64,000 bases of DNA from Beta vulgaris subsp. vulgaris (lineage: Eukaryota; Streptophyta; Magnoliopsida; Caryophyllales; Amaranthaceae): the NCBI RefSeq assembly GCF_026745355.1, contig NC_079209.1:2544295-2608294 (forward strand). The letters run 5' to 3'. Each line of letters opens with the position of its first letter. Position 1 is the stretch's first letter. The notes beneath the pieces were generated by a model. That model ran no database searches and was not told the origin of the DNA. It saw only the letters and a list, made by a program, of their open reading frames with translations. Shown piece after piece: positions 48,238-61,125 of this stretch. The translations under genes and the position numbers were made by a program.

Positions 48238-49345
48238 TTTTAAAACCTAAATGTTGATTATTTAGTAATCTCTATTATATAAATCAAACTCTTTCATGGT
48301 ATTAATATTCAACGATTAAACCAGTGAACCCGATATACAAATTCTTCCACTTTATTTCAGCACAAGCTTACTTTTGTTTTATATTTCATTCTCTCGATAC
48401 CGTATTTGAATAATGATGAACAAATAACTAAGAAAACCAACGAAATATTTATTTAAGAAAAACATATTAGAATATTAAAATTAATTATAAATGTTTGTTC
48501 GAATTAAATTTTTTGTAACACTAATGAATAACTAACTGGAAAAAAAAAGAACGTTATTACGACACGCACGCATAATATGCAAAAAATGCTAGTATATATA
48601 TACTGTGTACGAAATACATATATTTGGGCCCGTTTTCGAGAACATATGGTAAGAAGAATTTACTCTAAGTACCCTCGCACAATTCACTCACCTAGAGATT
48701 CAACAAACTCCAACCCAACCACCGAGTCACACATATATAGATGATTAGATTTTACTCATTTGAGTAGTCTTCCCGGCAGGTAGAGGGTAAGCGTAACTTT
48801 GTCCTAAATTACCCCAAGTTTGGAGTTATGGTACTTCGATAGTTCGATGTACACTGTCTCCATTATTGCATACAAAAGCAATCTGATCTACTCTATTATG
48901 TACATTAAATTCGATATATGGGGATTACTAATTTATTATGTGCATTTATGCTGTTTGTGAGCTCAACTGATCACATTATAATATTATATATAGTCCTATA
49001 TATAATTGTAGTTGATGTTTCTAAATGGGAAAACTACTGTTATAAAGATTGCAAAAAATTTCTACATCTTATTTTGATAAACTTAGTACTATAGTCCAAA
49101 TGCCCTTCACTGTGTCTTCACATTAATCGGAGTATATTTTAGAGGACTTTATTTGAACTACAATTTTTCTAAAAATCGTATCTGTCACTATAGTGTTATT
49201 TTTAAAGTAAGATAAAGATAATTTCAAATAAGTCAAATAATACATATATCATCATCAAGTTTAATAAATTACGATAAGATAAAATAAATTTAGATACGAC
49301 AAAATAAGTTGAATAAAACGAAATCAAATGAACAACTACACATAG

Positions 49346-49725
49346 GGGTGGCAATGAGACGATACAACTCGCGAGCTACTTGAGATCGACTTCGTCAAAA
49401 CTCGACTCGAGTAAGCCTAAATCGAACTCGACCTCGACTCGATATGTCGGTAAGTCGAGTTGAGCAACTCGATACTCGACTAGATAGCTCGACAACCAAA
49501 TTATCAATAGCAAAAATACCTAAATTCAACATTTTTCTACCTTATTGTTGCTTTTAACATGAGACACTTGCAAGATAGTCGAAATCTACTCGATCAATAT
49601 TCGACTCGGTTAAAACTCGATTCGGGTGAGCTCGACTTAACTCAAACTCGAATCGAAATATTAACGAGTCGAGCCGAGCTAACTCAAACCCGAACTCGAC
49701 TAGAATCATGACCAGGCCTAACTAC
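49346..49725. mobile_element. hAT-like MITE rich in CTCGACTCG motifs, copy 1
   Basis: The left end GGGGTGGCAATGAGACGATA pairs with the inverted right end TAGGCCTGGTCATGATTCTA. The interior is a series of AACTCGACTCGAG-type words around an AT-rich centre. A second copy lies at about 55569-55976. Confidence 0.7.
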
Positions 49726-50395
49726 ACATCCTAGAAAAAGATGTGTAGTTAATTTTATTTTCTTTCGACAGAGAGGTGTAGTTATTAAGTTTTGTATAAC
49801 CGTTATATCTCAAGTTGTAGCCATAATAATGTGATTTGAAATATGATGCTGTTATTGAAAGCTGAGACTTTGACTTTAATATCCTGATTCCTGGTGCAAG
49901 TGATTAACATTGTCCACTAAGTAATTTCCAGAGAGTTTGACGTACTTTCTGAGCTGTTTGAGTGACGTTTTCTGATTTCAATTTTACTAGGAATTAGATG
50001 TTGAATAGATCGATGATATGCCTGATTCTAGTAAAACTGTAAGTGATTCGTGATATGCTGAATATTTTAAATTTAACGTGTGAGTTTATACGGGTAATTT
50101 TAAGCCATAATTAGGTTAGCGTTAATTAAACTATTAAAGGCCCTAAAGAAAAGGCTATGGGATATTATTTAAACTTTAATGTTAGGTAAATAATATATAT
50201 TCTACATTTGCCATGTTTTTTTTAGATAGGGAAATCAGAAAATGTAGTTTCAAATGTTGAGTTGTTAATTTTCAAAGCTGATATGTTTAATACAAGTATG
50301 TGTAATTTTCTTAAGTTTTGTGTAATATTGTCTTACAATAAAATCTTGGTAGCACCACCTCACTTTGCTCTCTAAAAGGATCACTTTGTAAGTTA

Positions 50396-50556
50396 AATTA
50401 TGTTCTTCTAAATTGAACTGAATATATTGAATGGAGTCAAGCTGAACAAAAATTGCGAGAAAAAACTAGTTAAGCTGAACTAGAGTGAATTGTATTTTTC
50501 TTAATTGAACTGATCTTCCATTAATACAGTTCAAGAAAAAAAAACAGAGTCTTAAA
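50396..50556. mobile_element. GAACTGAA-rich MITE-like element, copy D
   Basis: TTCTAAATTGAACTGAATAT near the left and ATACAGTTCAAGAAAAAAAA near the right are inverted. AAAATTGCGAGAAAAAACTA matches the internal phrase of copy B. It is diverged. Confidence 0.5.
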
Positions 50557-51147
50557 AGGTCATATTATACGTTAAATGCTCACTTTCAGATAATAGGTTA
50601 CCTTGTATCTTAAATGGTTCATTCATAAGTAGAAATGACCCCTTTAGGACAATAGTCTTATATGAGATTGTCAAATAGTTTATAAATTCATTATATCTCT
50701 TATATCATAGTAAATTGAAAACTTTCAATAATCTTGAATGCGAGCTTATAAAAAGACCTTATTGGCCCTATTTGGCAATTAACGGATAGCTGTTAATTGT
50801 TAGCTTATTGTATTAGCCGATAGTTGTTAGCTGATTCGATTAGCTGGCTACATTAATTAGTTGTTTGTATAAAGATGTTTGATAAGTATCATATTGCTGC
50901 ATTATCATGTAAAATGATCAAGAAAGACATGTACATAATCTATTATTGTACATTTTATTATTTATTAATGTATTTTTTAACAAATTTAGGATATAAATGT
51001 AATTGGTCTACTCATTTTCAAACATCTAATGTCAAAAGGCTCATCCCTCTAACTTTTTCGAAAAGAGCTTTTTGGGTTCAATAAGCTAATTGAAGCCTAT
51101 TTTTACTAAACACTCAAATTAAAGAATTGACTACTTAAATCCTCTGA

Positions 51148-51343
51148 TACTACCTCCGGTCTTTATTATTTTACCTATTTCTTTTGTTTTTATTTTTGGA
51201 ATGGGACTATTATTTTCCATCACACATACATTCAACTTTAACATAAAATAATAATTTCTCTTTTATTCTATGTCCCACAATATTGTTTATCCTAAAACTT
51301 TGTGCAAAAAAAGCAGGTAAACTAATAAAGACCGGAGGGAGTA
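51148..51343. mobile_element. Stowaway-like MITE, copy 2
   Basis: The ends TACTACCTCCGGTCTTTATT and, inverted, TACTCCCTCCGGTCTTTATT are nearly identical and bounded by TA. The interior shares AACATAAAATAATAATTTCT with copies at 43829 and 60893. It is 196 bp and non-coding. Confidence 0.85.
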
Positions 51344-51451
51344 TAAGCTTAAACCTATACTTTTGCCTCAAAACTCTCTTTAACAAAATCGACATTTATT
51401 TACGGAAAATATAACAAGTAAAAAAGCGAAAGGATTAATATAAAAATGCTA

Positions 51452-51640
51452 TGTTACTCAGACATGAATTGAGTGTCTATTCGGATACGAATGTCCAAGT
51501 GTTTGGCTCAACTATTTTTTAGAAAAAAAGTCAAATTTTTAGTTTAAAAATGAAGTATCAAAGTAAAGTGTCGGACACGATATGATACAATACCCCGTTT
51601 TTGAGGTAAATGACGGTATTGAAGTAACGCTATTTAAAAA
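51452..51640. repeat. Dispersed repeat, copy 2 (first copy about 14396-14645)
   Basis: GCTATGTTACTCAGACATGA, GAGTGTCTATTCGGATACG, TTAGTTTAAAAATGAAGTAT and AGTGTCGGACACG follow the same order as in the copy near 14.4 kb. GAAGTAACGCTA at the right end is a rough inverse of the start. Confidence 0.65.
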
Positions 51641-52308
51641 AAAAAAAAAGTATCGGAGGTGAGGAGAGTGGCATTGAGGAGTGTGTAAGGATGATTGACA
51701 TGACTAAAGTACGATGAAAGCCTGGAGCTTACGCAGTTGAAGCAGAGTGTGCAGCAGCTCCCGCGTAAAAGTCGAGGGCTTCTCTGCCCTCATACATTGA
51801 TACATACTCACAGCAATTAAAAGGATCCCTTTTTTCTTTTCTCTCTCTCTCATTCTTCTTTACCTTCCTGCCTCCCTTGTCATTTCCTTCCATATTTTTT
51901 GCTTTTATCATTTACTTTTTATTGTTCACCTTTTTTTTTGCCACAAAAAGTGTAAAAGATTCACTCTATAAAGTTTGTTTGTTCAACTTTTCTTTTGTTG
52001 AATATAGTATTTATACATATGCTATTCACCTTATTTTTAGTTTTTTATGAAAAAAATTATGTTTCAATAAAATTGTATAATATCTAAATTCAGATAAGTT
52101 TAGTTCAGCAAAAATAAGCAGGTTTGACACACTTAGAAAATAAGTTCGAATTAGGTCGTTTAATAAGGACTAATAAAGTGTAATAGGTTCATATTAGTTC
52201 AAATCATTGCAATTAAGTTAAGATCAATTTAAATTAATTTAGATAACTTCAAATATGTTTAGTTTAGTTTAGATAGACAAAATTAAGTTGAAAAAATAGG
52301 GCAATAGA

Positions 52309-52662
52309 GCTTGCTAGATTCTACCTTGTTACTTCCTCCGTTTCACAATATTTACAACACATAGTTTTGAGCACGTAGCTTACTAGATTCTACCTTGTTA
52401 CTTCCTCCGTTTCACAATATTTACAACATTTGTACTTTTCATGCATGTCAATGCAAAATTTTGAGGACATATATCTCTAATTTTGTATTTGTAAAAATTA
52501 TAAAAATTACATATTAAAAAAATACATATTAAGACAAATCTAACAAGATCCCACATGACTATATTTTTATTCATGTATAAATCACAAACGATGGTCAAAG
52601 TGAAATTTGTGAAGAGTGTAAAAAGTACAAGTGTTGCAAATAATATGAAACAGAGGAAGTAT
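52309..52662. mobile_element. Stowaway-like MITE with duplicated left end
   Basis: The left end TTACTTCCTCCGTTTCACAA occurs twice, within a 51-bp repeat at 52309-52359 and 52378-52428 (period 69, 50 of 51 bases equal). The inverted right end, ATGAAACAGAGGAAGTA, occurs once and ends at 52662. Flanking host-like sequence (GCTTGCTAGATTCTACC) is included in the duplication. Confidence 0.7.
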
Positions 52663-52865
52663 AACATTTTTCACAACCTACTAAGTCTGATCTTTTCAAC
52701 TTATTTTTCTAACTTTTATAAACTTTTAAAAAACGATAAATTAATTCTGAATTTTTTTACAAAAGAAAATTTCAAAAAAAAATGTAAAAGTTAACAAAAA
52801 GTATAGAACACGTAGTTTTGAATCAACAAAAGTCACTAAAAATAAATTAAAGAGAACTTACTCTA

Positions 52866-53064
52866 AAGCCTTGTTCTTATGGACTGAACTTAATTGAATT
52901 TGTCTGAACTGCACTGAACTGAAGCGAATGAAAATTGTGAAAGGAAACTAATTGAACTAAACTAAATTTTCCTGAACTGAATTGGTCTGAATTGATTTGA
53001 ACTCAATTTGACTGAAATGCACTGAACTAAATTTATATTAAGTTAGTCCAAATGAACATAGCCT
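52866..53064. mobile_element. GAACTGAA-rich MITE-like element, copy E
   Basis: The left end CCTTGTTCTTATGGACTGAA and right end TTAGTCCAAATGAACATAGC are inverted. The interior repeats CTGAACTGCACTGAACTGAA and has GAATGAAAATTGTGAAAGGA, matching copies A and F. Confidence 0.7.
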
Positions 53065-54690
53065 AACTCAATTAAATTAAACCCAATAAGAAATCAGTGG
53101 GCTCTTAATTAAGAGTTTATTTCGACCAATTTAAATAAACGGGTCATCCAAAAATGACCCATTAATTTGATGGCTTGGATAAGGTTGGTTTTTAGATTCA
53201 AATTTGACATGTTTTAAAAGAAATTGAACTATTTTCTAGTTATAAATTCTTACTTTGTTGTATTTCGTTGATATTGGTGTGATATATGAGACGTGTGTTA
53301 AGAAGTTATCGGATTCATTCGTTTGATTCAAAAACATGTATGATATGTGTAAACGGATTTATAAATAGATTGGATAACTTGTTGATAAACATATCGAAAG
53401 AGGATTGAGGATTGTTGACCCGTTTAACAATATCAGTTGAATAAAGATGGCAATATTATCAAGTGAAAGGTTACCGACCATATTTACTTTGCTCCGGCAA
53501 CATGATTGCTAATCTAGCTAGATTACTTTTGTCAGGCAAAGCACAATATAGTTATTAGAGACATCATCATAATTAATATATACACGTGTTTGGAATCTCC
53601 ATTAACGATCTCACTATTTAAAAGGAAGACTAGTGCATGCAAACTTTAACCTAATTTGCATGCTTTGCTTAGGATGAAGATCTTCATCATCAATATATTT
53701 CATGATACTTTGTCTCAACAAAAAGTAAAAAAAAAGGTCATTGTTTTCTGAAATTGAATCAACCAGCACATGTACAAACAAAGCAAAATTTAGTCAATCC
53801 TGAAATGATGAATTTCAACCATGTTATTAATAGTTCCTTACTAAGGATGAAATCTTATCCATTAATGGGTAAACGAACTAAAGAATTACTACTACTATTG
53901 CTTTTCATTTCAATTTGCTAATTTACTTATTATACGTATGTCAATACACAAATTTGACCATGTATATATTGTAAATGTTGTTGGGTTTTCATGATGGAGC
54001 GAGATAGATTTAAAGAAGACGAAAGAGGGCCCGGGCGGGCTAGTGGGTCCGGGTGGGCTTATTCGGGAGGGCTGCTAGTAACGGTATGCTTGATATAGGG
54101 AACAAATGCTTCCTTTCTTTTAAAGGGAAGTTCCCATTAAGTGGTTCACATTCCCTAACCAAATTTTATTTTTTTTGGGAGAAAGCCTATACATATTTGC
54201 CTATCCTCTATCTAACTATAGAATTGCAAGCATCTCCTGTATATCTTACTAATTTGCTTTAGATACAAAGACCGGTTATTTCAGGTTAAAACAATATACA
54301 TTGGTATAGTTTTATTGTAGAATTGAATGGATGTAAAGAAGTCTAGCTCCTAATACTATAATTATTTGTTCTTTTGGACTTAACTTTAAATTTTTAGTTC
54401 ACTTGTGTAAATTTCCTCTCACAAGATCAATGTTTATTTAAGACAATTTTCGTCAACATAAACATGTATATTATCATACGAACCTCATTAAATTAAAGCA
54501 TGACCCTTATGTTGCAACCAAGTGAGCCAACAAAATATCACTTCTTCTTGTAGGTGGTAAAAGGGATATTCTTTAGAATTGTATGGTTTATTGCTTTTGG
54601 CCTTTTGGGGTTATTTTTCGGTTTTACTCCTTACGATGTGTGAATATTTAATTTGTTTTATTCATTTTTGTCCATTATAGTGTTAAATTT

Positions 54691-54965
54691 AGTCAAACAT
54701 TAAATGGGCCTGGGTCGCACCCGATGGAGTTGGAAAACTAACAAGCTCAAAGCAGGTTTCGCTATAAAATTAATTGGCAATCCAAGAGTAACTGCTTTAC
54801 AACTTTGGACCCCGGAACATGCAGGACCAACCTAGCTAGGCTCTGATACCATATCGGATGTAGTCAAACATTAAATGGGCTGAGTCGAATCTGTTGATGG
54901 ATGAGAGTTTACAACTTACAAGCTCAAAGGAGGATCCACTCATAAAACAAATTGACAATAGGAGG
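54691..54965. repeat. Imperfect direct duplication, period about 171
   Basis: AGTCAAACATTAAATGGGC occurs at 54691 and 54862, and both copies continue into ACAAGCTCAAAG.AGG and AAAA.AATTG.CAAT phrases. Between them lies AGGCTCTGATACCATATCGG, a phrase I recall as common in plant repeats. Element type is not determined. Confidence 0.65.
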
Positions 54966-55568
54966 AAAAACTCTTCCAGCTTTTTTAGTCGTTAATTCCT
55001 CTCCTTATTTTCAATGTGGAATAACACATACAATCACATGTGTTATGTGTTGCTCGCAAGATCTCAAGAGCGAGAATTTTGACTTCTTATCATATGGTCG
55101 GCCTTTACAAAAGGTAACGCAGCCCTAGCCTTTTGTAAGATGATTTTGGAATCAAGTACATAATTGTTAACTAAGAATCACACTTTCTATACAGGTTTAA
55201 TTAAAAGTAAATTGCTTTCAACATTGTTTATAGGATTGCAATTAATATTGTAATTCTCAAGGTGAGTGTTTTTTTTTATTATTATAATTCGAAATTTGAT
55301 TTATTGATGAATGATTTCATTGTATAGTTGTCCATAGTTCAAAGTTGATTAATTCAACATGTGATGATTAGACTGACATGTATCATGTCTAATTAATCAC
55401 ACATAGGTTTTAATTGTGATATATTTGTTGAAAAAAAATTATATATTTTGGATTTCTCTTAATAAGGTCGCCAAATGTCGCAAACTTGTGCACTGACTTT
55501 TGGATTCGCCTCTATTTCTTCTTTTCATTAACTTGTAACTCTATTTAATTTTAGATACAATGACATGT

Positions 55569-55976
55569 AAGGGTGTAAATGAGACGAGACAGCTCGCCGG
55601 CTACTCAAGCTCGACTCGGTCAAAGCTCGATCCGAATTCGAATTCTACTCGTGATGTTACGAGACGAGTTGAGCAACTCGATACTCGACTCGAAAACCCG
55701 TGAGAAGCTTAATATATACCTAATTATCTATAGCAAATTAAAATACCTAAATTTGACTTATCTTATATCTTAGGATTACTTTTAACACAAGATATTTGCA
55801 TGCTACTTGAAACTACTCGTTTAAAACCCAACTCGGTCAAAGCTTGGTCAAGACTCGGTCAGAACTCGACTTAAGTGAGCTCGCCTCAACTCGAGTCCGA
55901 CTCTAAATGCTATCGAGTCGAGTCTAGCTAGCTTGACTAAACTCGAACTTGACTAGCATCATTTACACGCCTAATG
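55569..55976. mobile_element. hAT-like MITE rich in CTCGACTCG motifs, copy 2
   Basis: The left end TAAGGGTGTAAATGAGACGA pairs with the inverted right end TAGGCGTGTAAATGATGCTA. The interior shares GTTGAGCAACTCGATACTCG with the copy at 49346-49725. No coding content. Confidence 0.72.
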
Positions 55977-56934
55977 ACATGACACTTAATGAACGTAACA
56001 AATAATATCTAAAGAACGTCAAATGTCGCAAACTCGCAACTTCCTACGTTGCCTTCTGGATTCTGCTTATACTCTTTTACGTACTGATCATATGCAGTAG
56101 TTCATAGCTATGAAGTTTCACGTATATTAATTACAATGAAAAGGAAATACATAAAGTTTTTTTTTTCTTTTTGCATGTTGGTCAAGTGCCTGCTACATAT
56201 CTACAAATACTACAATTATGATCTTCCTTTTGTTGATAGTGCCCACTTACTAATAACAACCTTGAATACTGATTGCCTTTATACACGGGAGTACGAGTAA
56301 CCGATGATGACAGATACTAATTGAAACAAGTCCTTATCTTGTGGATAAAATCATTTAGTAATATCTAAAGTGAAAGAGTTTGCTAGCAGTGGACTAATTA
56401 ACGACTTATGGCATATATTCAGTCAAAAGATAGAAATTAAAGAGACGTCTGAAGAAATGAAGCAAAGTTTTGAAAACGAATAATGAAAGCTTGCTGCACA
56501 TAATGAACGTTGCATTCATGGCTTTGCTTCTTAGAGCACTGACAATACTAATGAATAAATGAATAAATGAATGAATGAATGAATGCATGAGATTGAAGTG
56601 TTAAGATACCCATATGAAGTACTTTATAATTATGCAAAACGCATGCATCATTCATTAATTAGAAGAGGTGGAAAAGGAGCAGAAGCTGAACAAATGACTT
56701 AGGTTGAGTTATATCGTAACTTAATTATATAAGGTGTTCAGGGCTATAAAATTTCATAAGATTTGTTATAAAAGTGGTATGGATCTCTTTTATACTTTAT
56801 CCGTTTATTTTTAATCTACGAGCTTTTTTTTGGTCAATTCTTTTTGATCTATACCCTGTTGTTTTTTTATTCTTATTAACATGTCTCATCGAATTTCTTC
56901 TCCTTTTCCATCAATGTCATCCCCTTGCTTTTAA

Positions 56935-57677
56935 TACTTCCTCCTTTTTTTTTTAGATGTCACACTTTTGAAAACTTCGATTATCTAGACAAATTTTCAA
57001 TAAGGGATTAAGAGAAAATAAGGGTGGGGATTAAAGGGAGTGGGGAACACCAATGAAAAACCACCACCAGTGGGCCACAGCAGTGTGCCACCGCCACGAC
57101 CACCGACGCCAGACCACCAAATCTACCACCGACACCACCAAATCGACCACCGACACCCTCTCCCTCCCTTTCCCCTGAACGCGCAACCCCCTCCCCTTCT
57201 TCTTCCCTTGCAGTGGCGCGACTGGGTTTGAGGTGGGTGGTGTGGGGTTTTTTGCGGTAGGGGTGGTGTTTTCGAGGCTGGGGTGGGGTTTTTGGTGCGT
57301 GGGGTACGATGAGGTTTTCGGTGGGTGGGTGGGGTCTCCAGCGGGTGTATTGGGGTTTCTGGCGGGTGTAGTGGGGTTGGGTGGGGTGCGGTAGTGGGGA
57401 GAGGGGCTGCTGCAGTGGTGGGGAAGGGGGTTGTTGCAGTTGTGGGGAGGGGGTTGGATTGCTATGGTGGGTGGAAGAGGGAGGGTGGTTAATTGTTAAT
57501 TTAGGTTAAATTTAGTTAAATTAAATTGGTTTAATTTTGATTAATTATTATAAGTAAGGGTAAGTTGGTCATTTTACAAGGCAAAACTTACTAACTTAGG
57601 GAAAAAAAAGTGTAACATCTAATTTGAAACATGCCGTTTTAGGAAAGTGTAACATCTAATAAAAAACGGAGGAAGTA
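56935..57677. mobile_element. Large Stowaway/mariner-like MITE with GC-rich cargo
   Basis: The left end reads TACTTCCTCC, then TTAGATGTCACACTTTTGAA; the inverted right end reads TACTTCCTCCG, then TTAGATGTTACACTTTCCTA. TA bounds both sides. The 743-bp core contains a strikingly GC-rich segment (about 57035-57480), first CCACCACCG-type repeats, then GGGTGGGGTTTTTGG-type repeats. A short proline-rich frame there (57040-57231) is low complexity. Confidence 0.75.
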
Positions 57678-59109
57678 TTTTAAAAAGCAGTATTTAGTTT
57701 TTCTCTCATATTTTTGGACGTACTCCTTAGTTTTCCATCAAAGTGGAGCAAAATAAAAAGAAACGGATGAAGTATCATTTGGCTCTGTCTAGCTTGAGTA
57801 TCTCTGGCCTAGTTTGTCATGGTTTGGTTTTGGATTTCCGTTTGATCATATAGTGGATTAGTGGGAGTTATTATTCTTGTTTTTCAATTTATTTTATTAT
57901 TAGTTTTATTATAAAATACTAACAACAACAACAACTGCGAATTTTTAACTTTATTATTAGCCTTTGTTCGATCTAAGGTTTCCGGCCTAGTTTATTATTA
58001 TCTTTATCTTCTTTTATGTGTTTTAATTTGAATTTGTTTTATTTTATTGTTTAGTGTTATATTATGATATGTTATACTTTTGACTTCTGATTTTGATTAA
58101 ATAAGTAAGAAAATAGTCCAAATGAGTTGAAGAAAACATACTCTTATATCTTATAAGCAACGCCCAGAAAAAATTTTCATATAAAAATTGTAGGTTAAAT
58201 TAATCCATACTCGAATAAAACCTAATTGCATTGCTATGATATAACTACGCCACAAAAATCATGGATTATGCATCACATCTCAAAGTGAAATTGTTTACAT
58301 TATATACTTCTCTATCACTTCTTTTCACCATAGAATTGAAAATTTCATTCTAAGTAAGTAAAAAGAAACTTTAAATAAATTCACATTAATCTAATTTGTA
58401 AGTGTAGAGAACAAATCTTAATAGCATGCATATGTATGAAATGCAATCAAATTAAAATCTCATAATTATTTAACTTACAAATAACTAGACATTAGACATA
58501 ATTAGCAAAAAGAGTAAAATACTTGAAAAGAGCAAACCATTTCTTTAATGTATAGATATTAAAATTATTAAACCATAAAGAGAAGATCCTATTAATCATG
58601 TAAATAAAGTTAATGCTATCATTGGCTTGTGGCCCCAATAATACGAATATTAAGGTTTCAGCAAAGATGGAGGGGGGAGGGGGTTTGGGACTGTGCTGAA
58701 CTGTGGACCAACCACAAAAGGATGGTTACTTGGAAGGCTGATTATAACACATACAAATGTCTAGCACATTAGCTAGAGATTATTACACCTAACAAAGCTG
58801 ATCCAACTTCCGGATTTTAAACTTGATTCGAATGCAAAAGCAAAAACCTAAAGTTAACCCAAAATCCTATATGACCCTAATCGACCCGAACCCGACCCAC
58901 AATAGCTATAGATGCAAAATACATCAAAAAAAATCGATCTGAATTGAAACTGATTCAATTTGAGCTAATTAGAGCCTAAACAGTTGCGTGCCCTCCCTTC
59001 TCACTCGCCACGCACTATTTGTCTCCCGCCTCTCTATGAACATTATTAGTTTGTACTCATGCAGTCATGCTCATACTCATACTAAGTTTATGGACCATGT
59101 TAGGAGAAT

Positions 59110-59370
59110 AATACTCCATCCGACTGTTATTAGTTTGTCCACATTTCCTTTTGGGTTAATCATTTATTACTTTCCCACTTCATTTTTTTTTTCCTGTTTT
59201 TAGAATGATCCTATGAATTTTATATTATTACTTTTACAATAAAGTTTTTCATTTTATGACCCACATACATTATTTATAATAAATTAATATTTTATCTTCC
59301 AATCTATAACCTATAAATCCATGTTTCCTAAAACTTTGTGCTTAAAAAAGTGGGTGAAACTAATAAAATT
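59110..59370. mobile_element. Degraded Stowaway-like MITE
   Basis: ATACTCCATCCGACTGTTATTAG on the left and GTGGGTGAAACTAATAAAATTC on the right echo the ends of the 43829/51148/60893 subfamily. The right terminus is eroded. Confidence 0.45.
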
Positions 59371-59484
59371 CATAGAACAATAAAAGATACAAGCACTATA
59401 TCAAGATACATATCCGTACAAGTGCAACCTAGTCTTAAAAAAAACATGAAGATCATCGTTACAATATTCAAATAATAAAATTGA

Positions 59485-59625
59485 AGTTGAGGTGGTGGAG
59501 TAGTGATATTGATTCACACCTAATATTCCTGAGATTTATGGATCAAACTTCATGGGACTAATTTGAGGATTTACTTTATCCCCCCTTCAAGTGAGTCCTT
59601 TTCATCTTACCTTGAAAAAAAATTC
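59485..59625 (+). repeat. SINE-like fragment
   Basis: GAGGTGGTGGAGTAGTGAT resembles the head of the 23725-23945 element, and ATGGATCAAACTTCATGGG sits at the B-box position. It is diverged. Confidence 0.4.
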
Positions 59626-59991
59626 AAACAATGAAATTAAAAATTAGTAGTATACTCCTACCAACCTACTTCCTGCCTTTTTTTTTTAGTTGACCCATTT
59701 TCTTTAGGCACACTTGTCGACACACTATTTTAAACCTTTATATCTTTATTGATAAGAAAAAAAAATACAAAAATTTAATATTTTGAAAAAATATATAAGA
59801 AGAATCTAATAAGATCTCACATGATTATATTTTTACCGCAAGTATAAATCACAATATATAGTCAAAATCGTGCACATGAACAATGTTAAAATTCAGAACG
59901 AGTCATCTTGAAAAAAAAAAGGAAAGACTCGTTCCTTTGAATTGAGAGAATTTGAAGTGAACTGTAATGAGAAACTGAACTAAAATGAGGA

Positions 59992-60150
59992 CTAAAGCCC
60001 TGTTCTTTTGGACTAAACTACGTTGGACTGAACTAAATAGAACTGCTCTGAACTGAATGAAAACTATGAGAGGAAACTAACTAAACTAAACTTAACTAAA
60101 GTTAATTGAACTGAATTGAATATATGTTCAAAAGAATTGAGCCTTAAACT
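59992..60150. mobile_element. GAACTGAA-rich MITE-like element, copy F
   Basis: The left end AAAGCCCTGTTCTTTTGGACT and the right end GTTCAAAAGAATTGAGCCTT are inverted. The interior has GAATGAAAACTATGAGAGGA and CTGAACTGAATGAA, closely matching copies B and E. A further fragment lies immediately upstream (59929-59990). Confidence 0.72.
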
Positions 60151-60892
60151 GAACTAAAAATAAGTATAACTGTTAGCTATTGCAGTAGCGTTTAACTGTT
60201 GAGGTAGCTATCAGCGGTCAACTAGTAGTTGTTACTAGTAGTTGTTAGCGATTAGCGTTCGAAATAGTTGTTTAAAATATAAGTGTTTGACAAAAGTAGC
60301 TGTCAAAATTGCAAACAACAAAAAAGGACATACACTTACTTATAGAATTAAATATAAAAATTTGATTAATTAGTTTAATAATAAAACTCAATTAGGGCTG
60401 CCAAAAATTGACCCAACTTGAAACTGACTTGAAAATTCCGGGTTTGTGTTGAGATTTTTGACCTGGAAAAAAACGGGTCGACCCAACCCGACCTGAAAGT
60501 ATAATGAATTCGGTTTGGGTTGACCTTTTGAACCTGAAAATAACCTAAAACGACCTGATTTAAAAATAATTTATATTATGTTAGGTTAGTCCTTAGTCGG
60601 TTAGGTTATAATATTGGGCCAAGCCCAACTCATTTCGACCTGAAAATTCCAGCTTTGAATGTTGAAACTTAAACATGTCACATGTACATTACCTTTCTGA
60701 ATAAGTTGGCAGTTTTTTGATCATTCGATATTTAGATTTTTATTTTAGAAAGGTACCCGCTACCATAATCGCTACCTTGTCAAACACTCCTAATTTTTCC
60801 TTAAGTAGCTTTTTGACTTGTCCAACCTCTACCTGTTATCTAAAACGCCAGTCTCAAACAAGGCTTAAAAGAAGGGGGCCAAAGCAATATAA

Positions 60893-61125
60893 TACCTTCA
60901 GTCTTTATTATTTTACCCGTATTCATTTTTGGAATGTCCCTTATTAGTTTACCCATTTCTTTTGTTTCTATTTTTGAAACTCGACAACTAAATTTTCATC
61001 ATACATACATTCAACTTTAACATAAAATAATAATTTCTCTTTCCTTATATATCTCACATTATTGTTTCTTTTAAAACTTTATGTTAAAAAAAAACAGATA
61101 AATTAATAAATATCGAAGGGAGCTA
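60893..61125. mobile_element. Stowaway-like MITE, copy 3
   Basis: The left end is TACCTTCAGTCTTTATTATT and the right end AATAAATATCGAAGGGAGCTA. The interior has AACATAAAATAATAATTTCT, shared with copies 1 and 2. It lies about 270-500 bp upstream of the likely ARF3 leader. Confidence 0.65.

Noticed and set aside
51720..51800. Small inverted motifs (TTACGC/GCGTAA, AGGGC/GCCCT) resembling a microRNA precursor
   Set aside because: The stems are only 5-6 bp and no known plant miRNA sequence was recognised.
54000..54262. Frame of 69 aa in a GC-richer patch, considered as a gene or organelle fragment
   Set aside because: No motif, no splice-supported extension and no recognisable organelle gene.
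57040..57231. 63-aa proline-rich open frame
   Set aside because: It comes from CCACCACCG-type repeats inside a Stowaway-like element.
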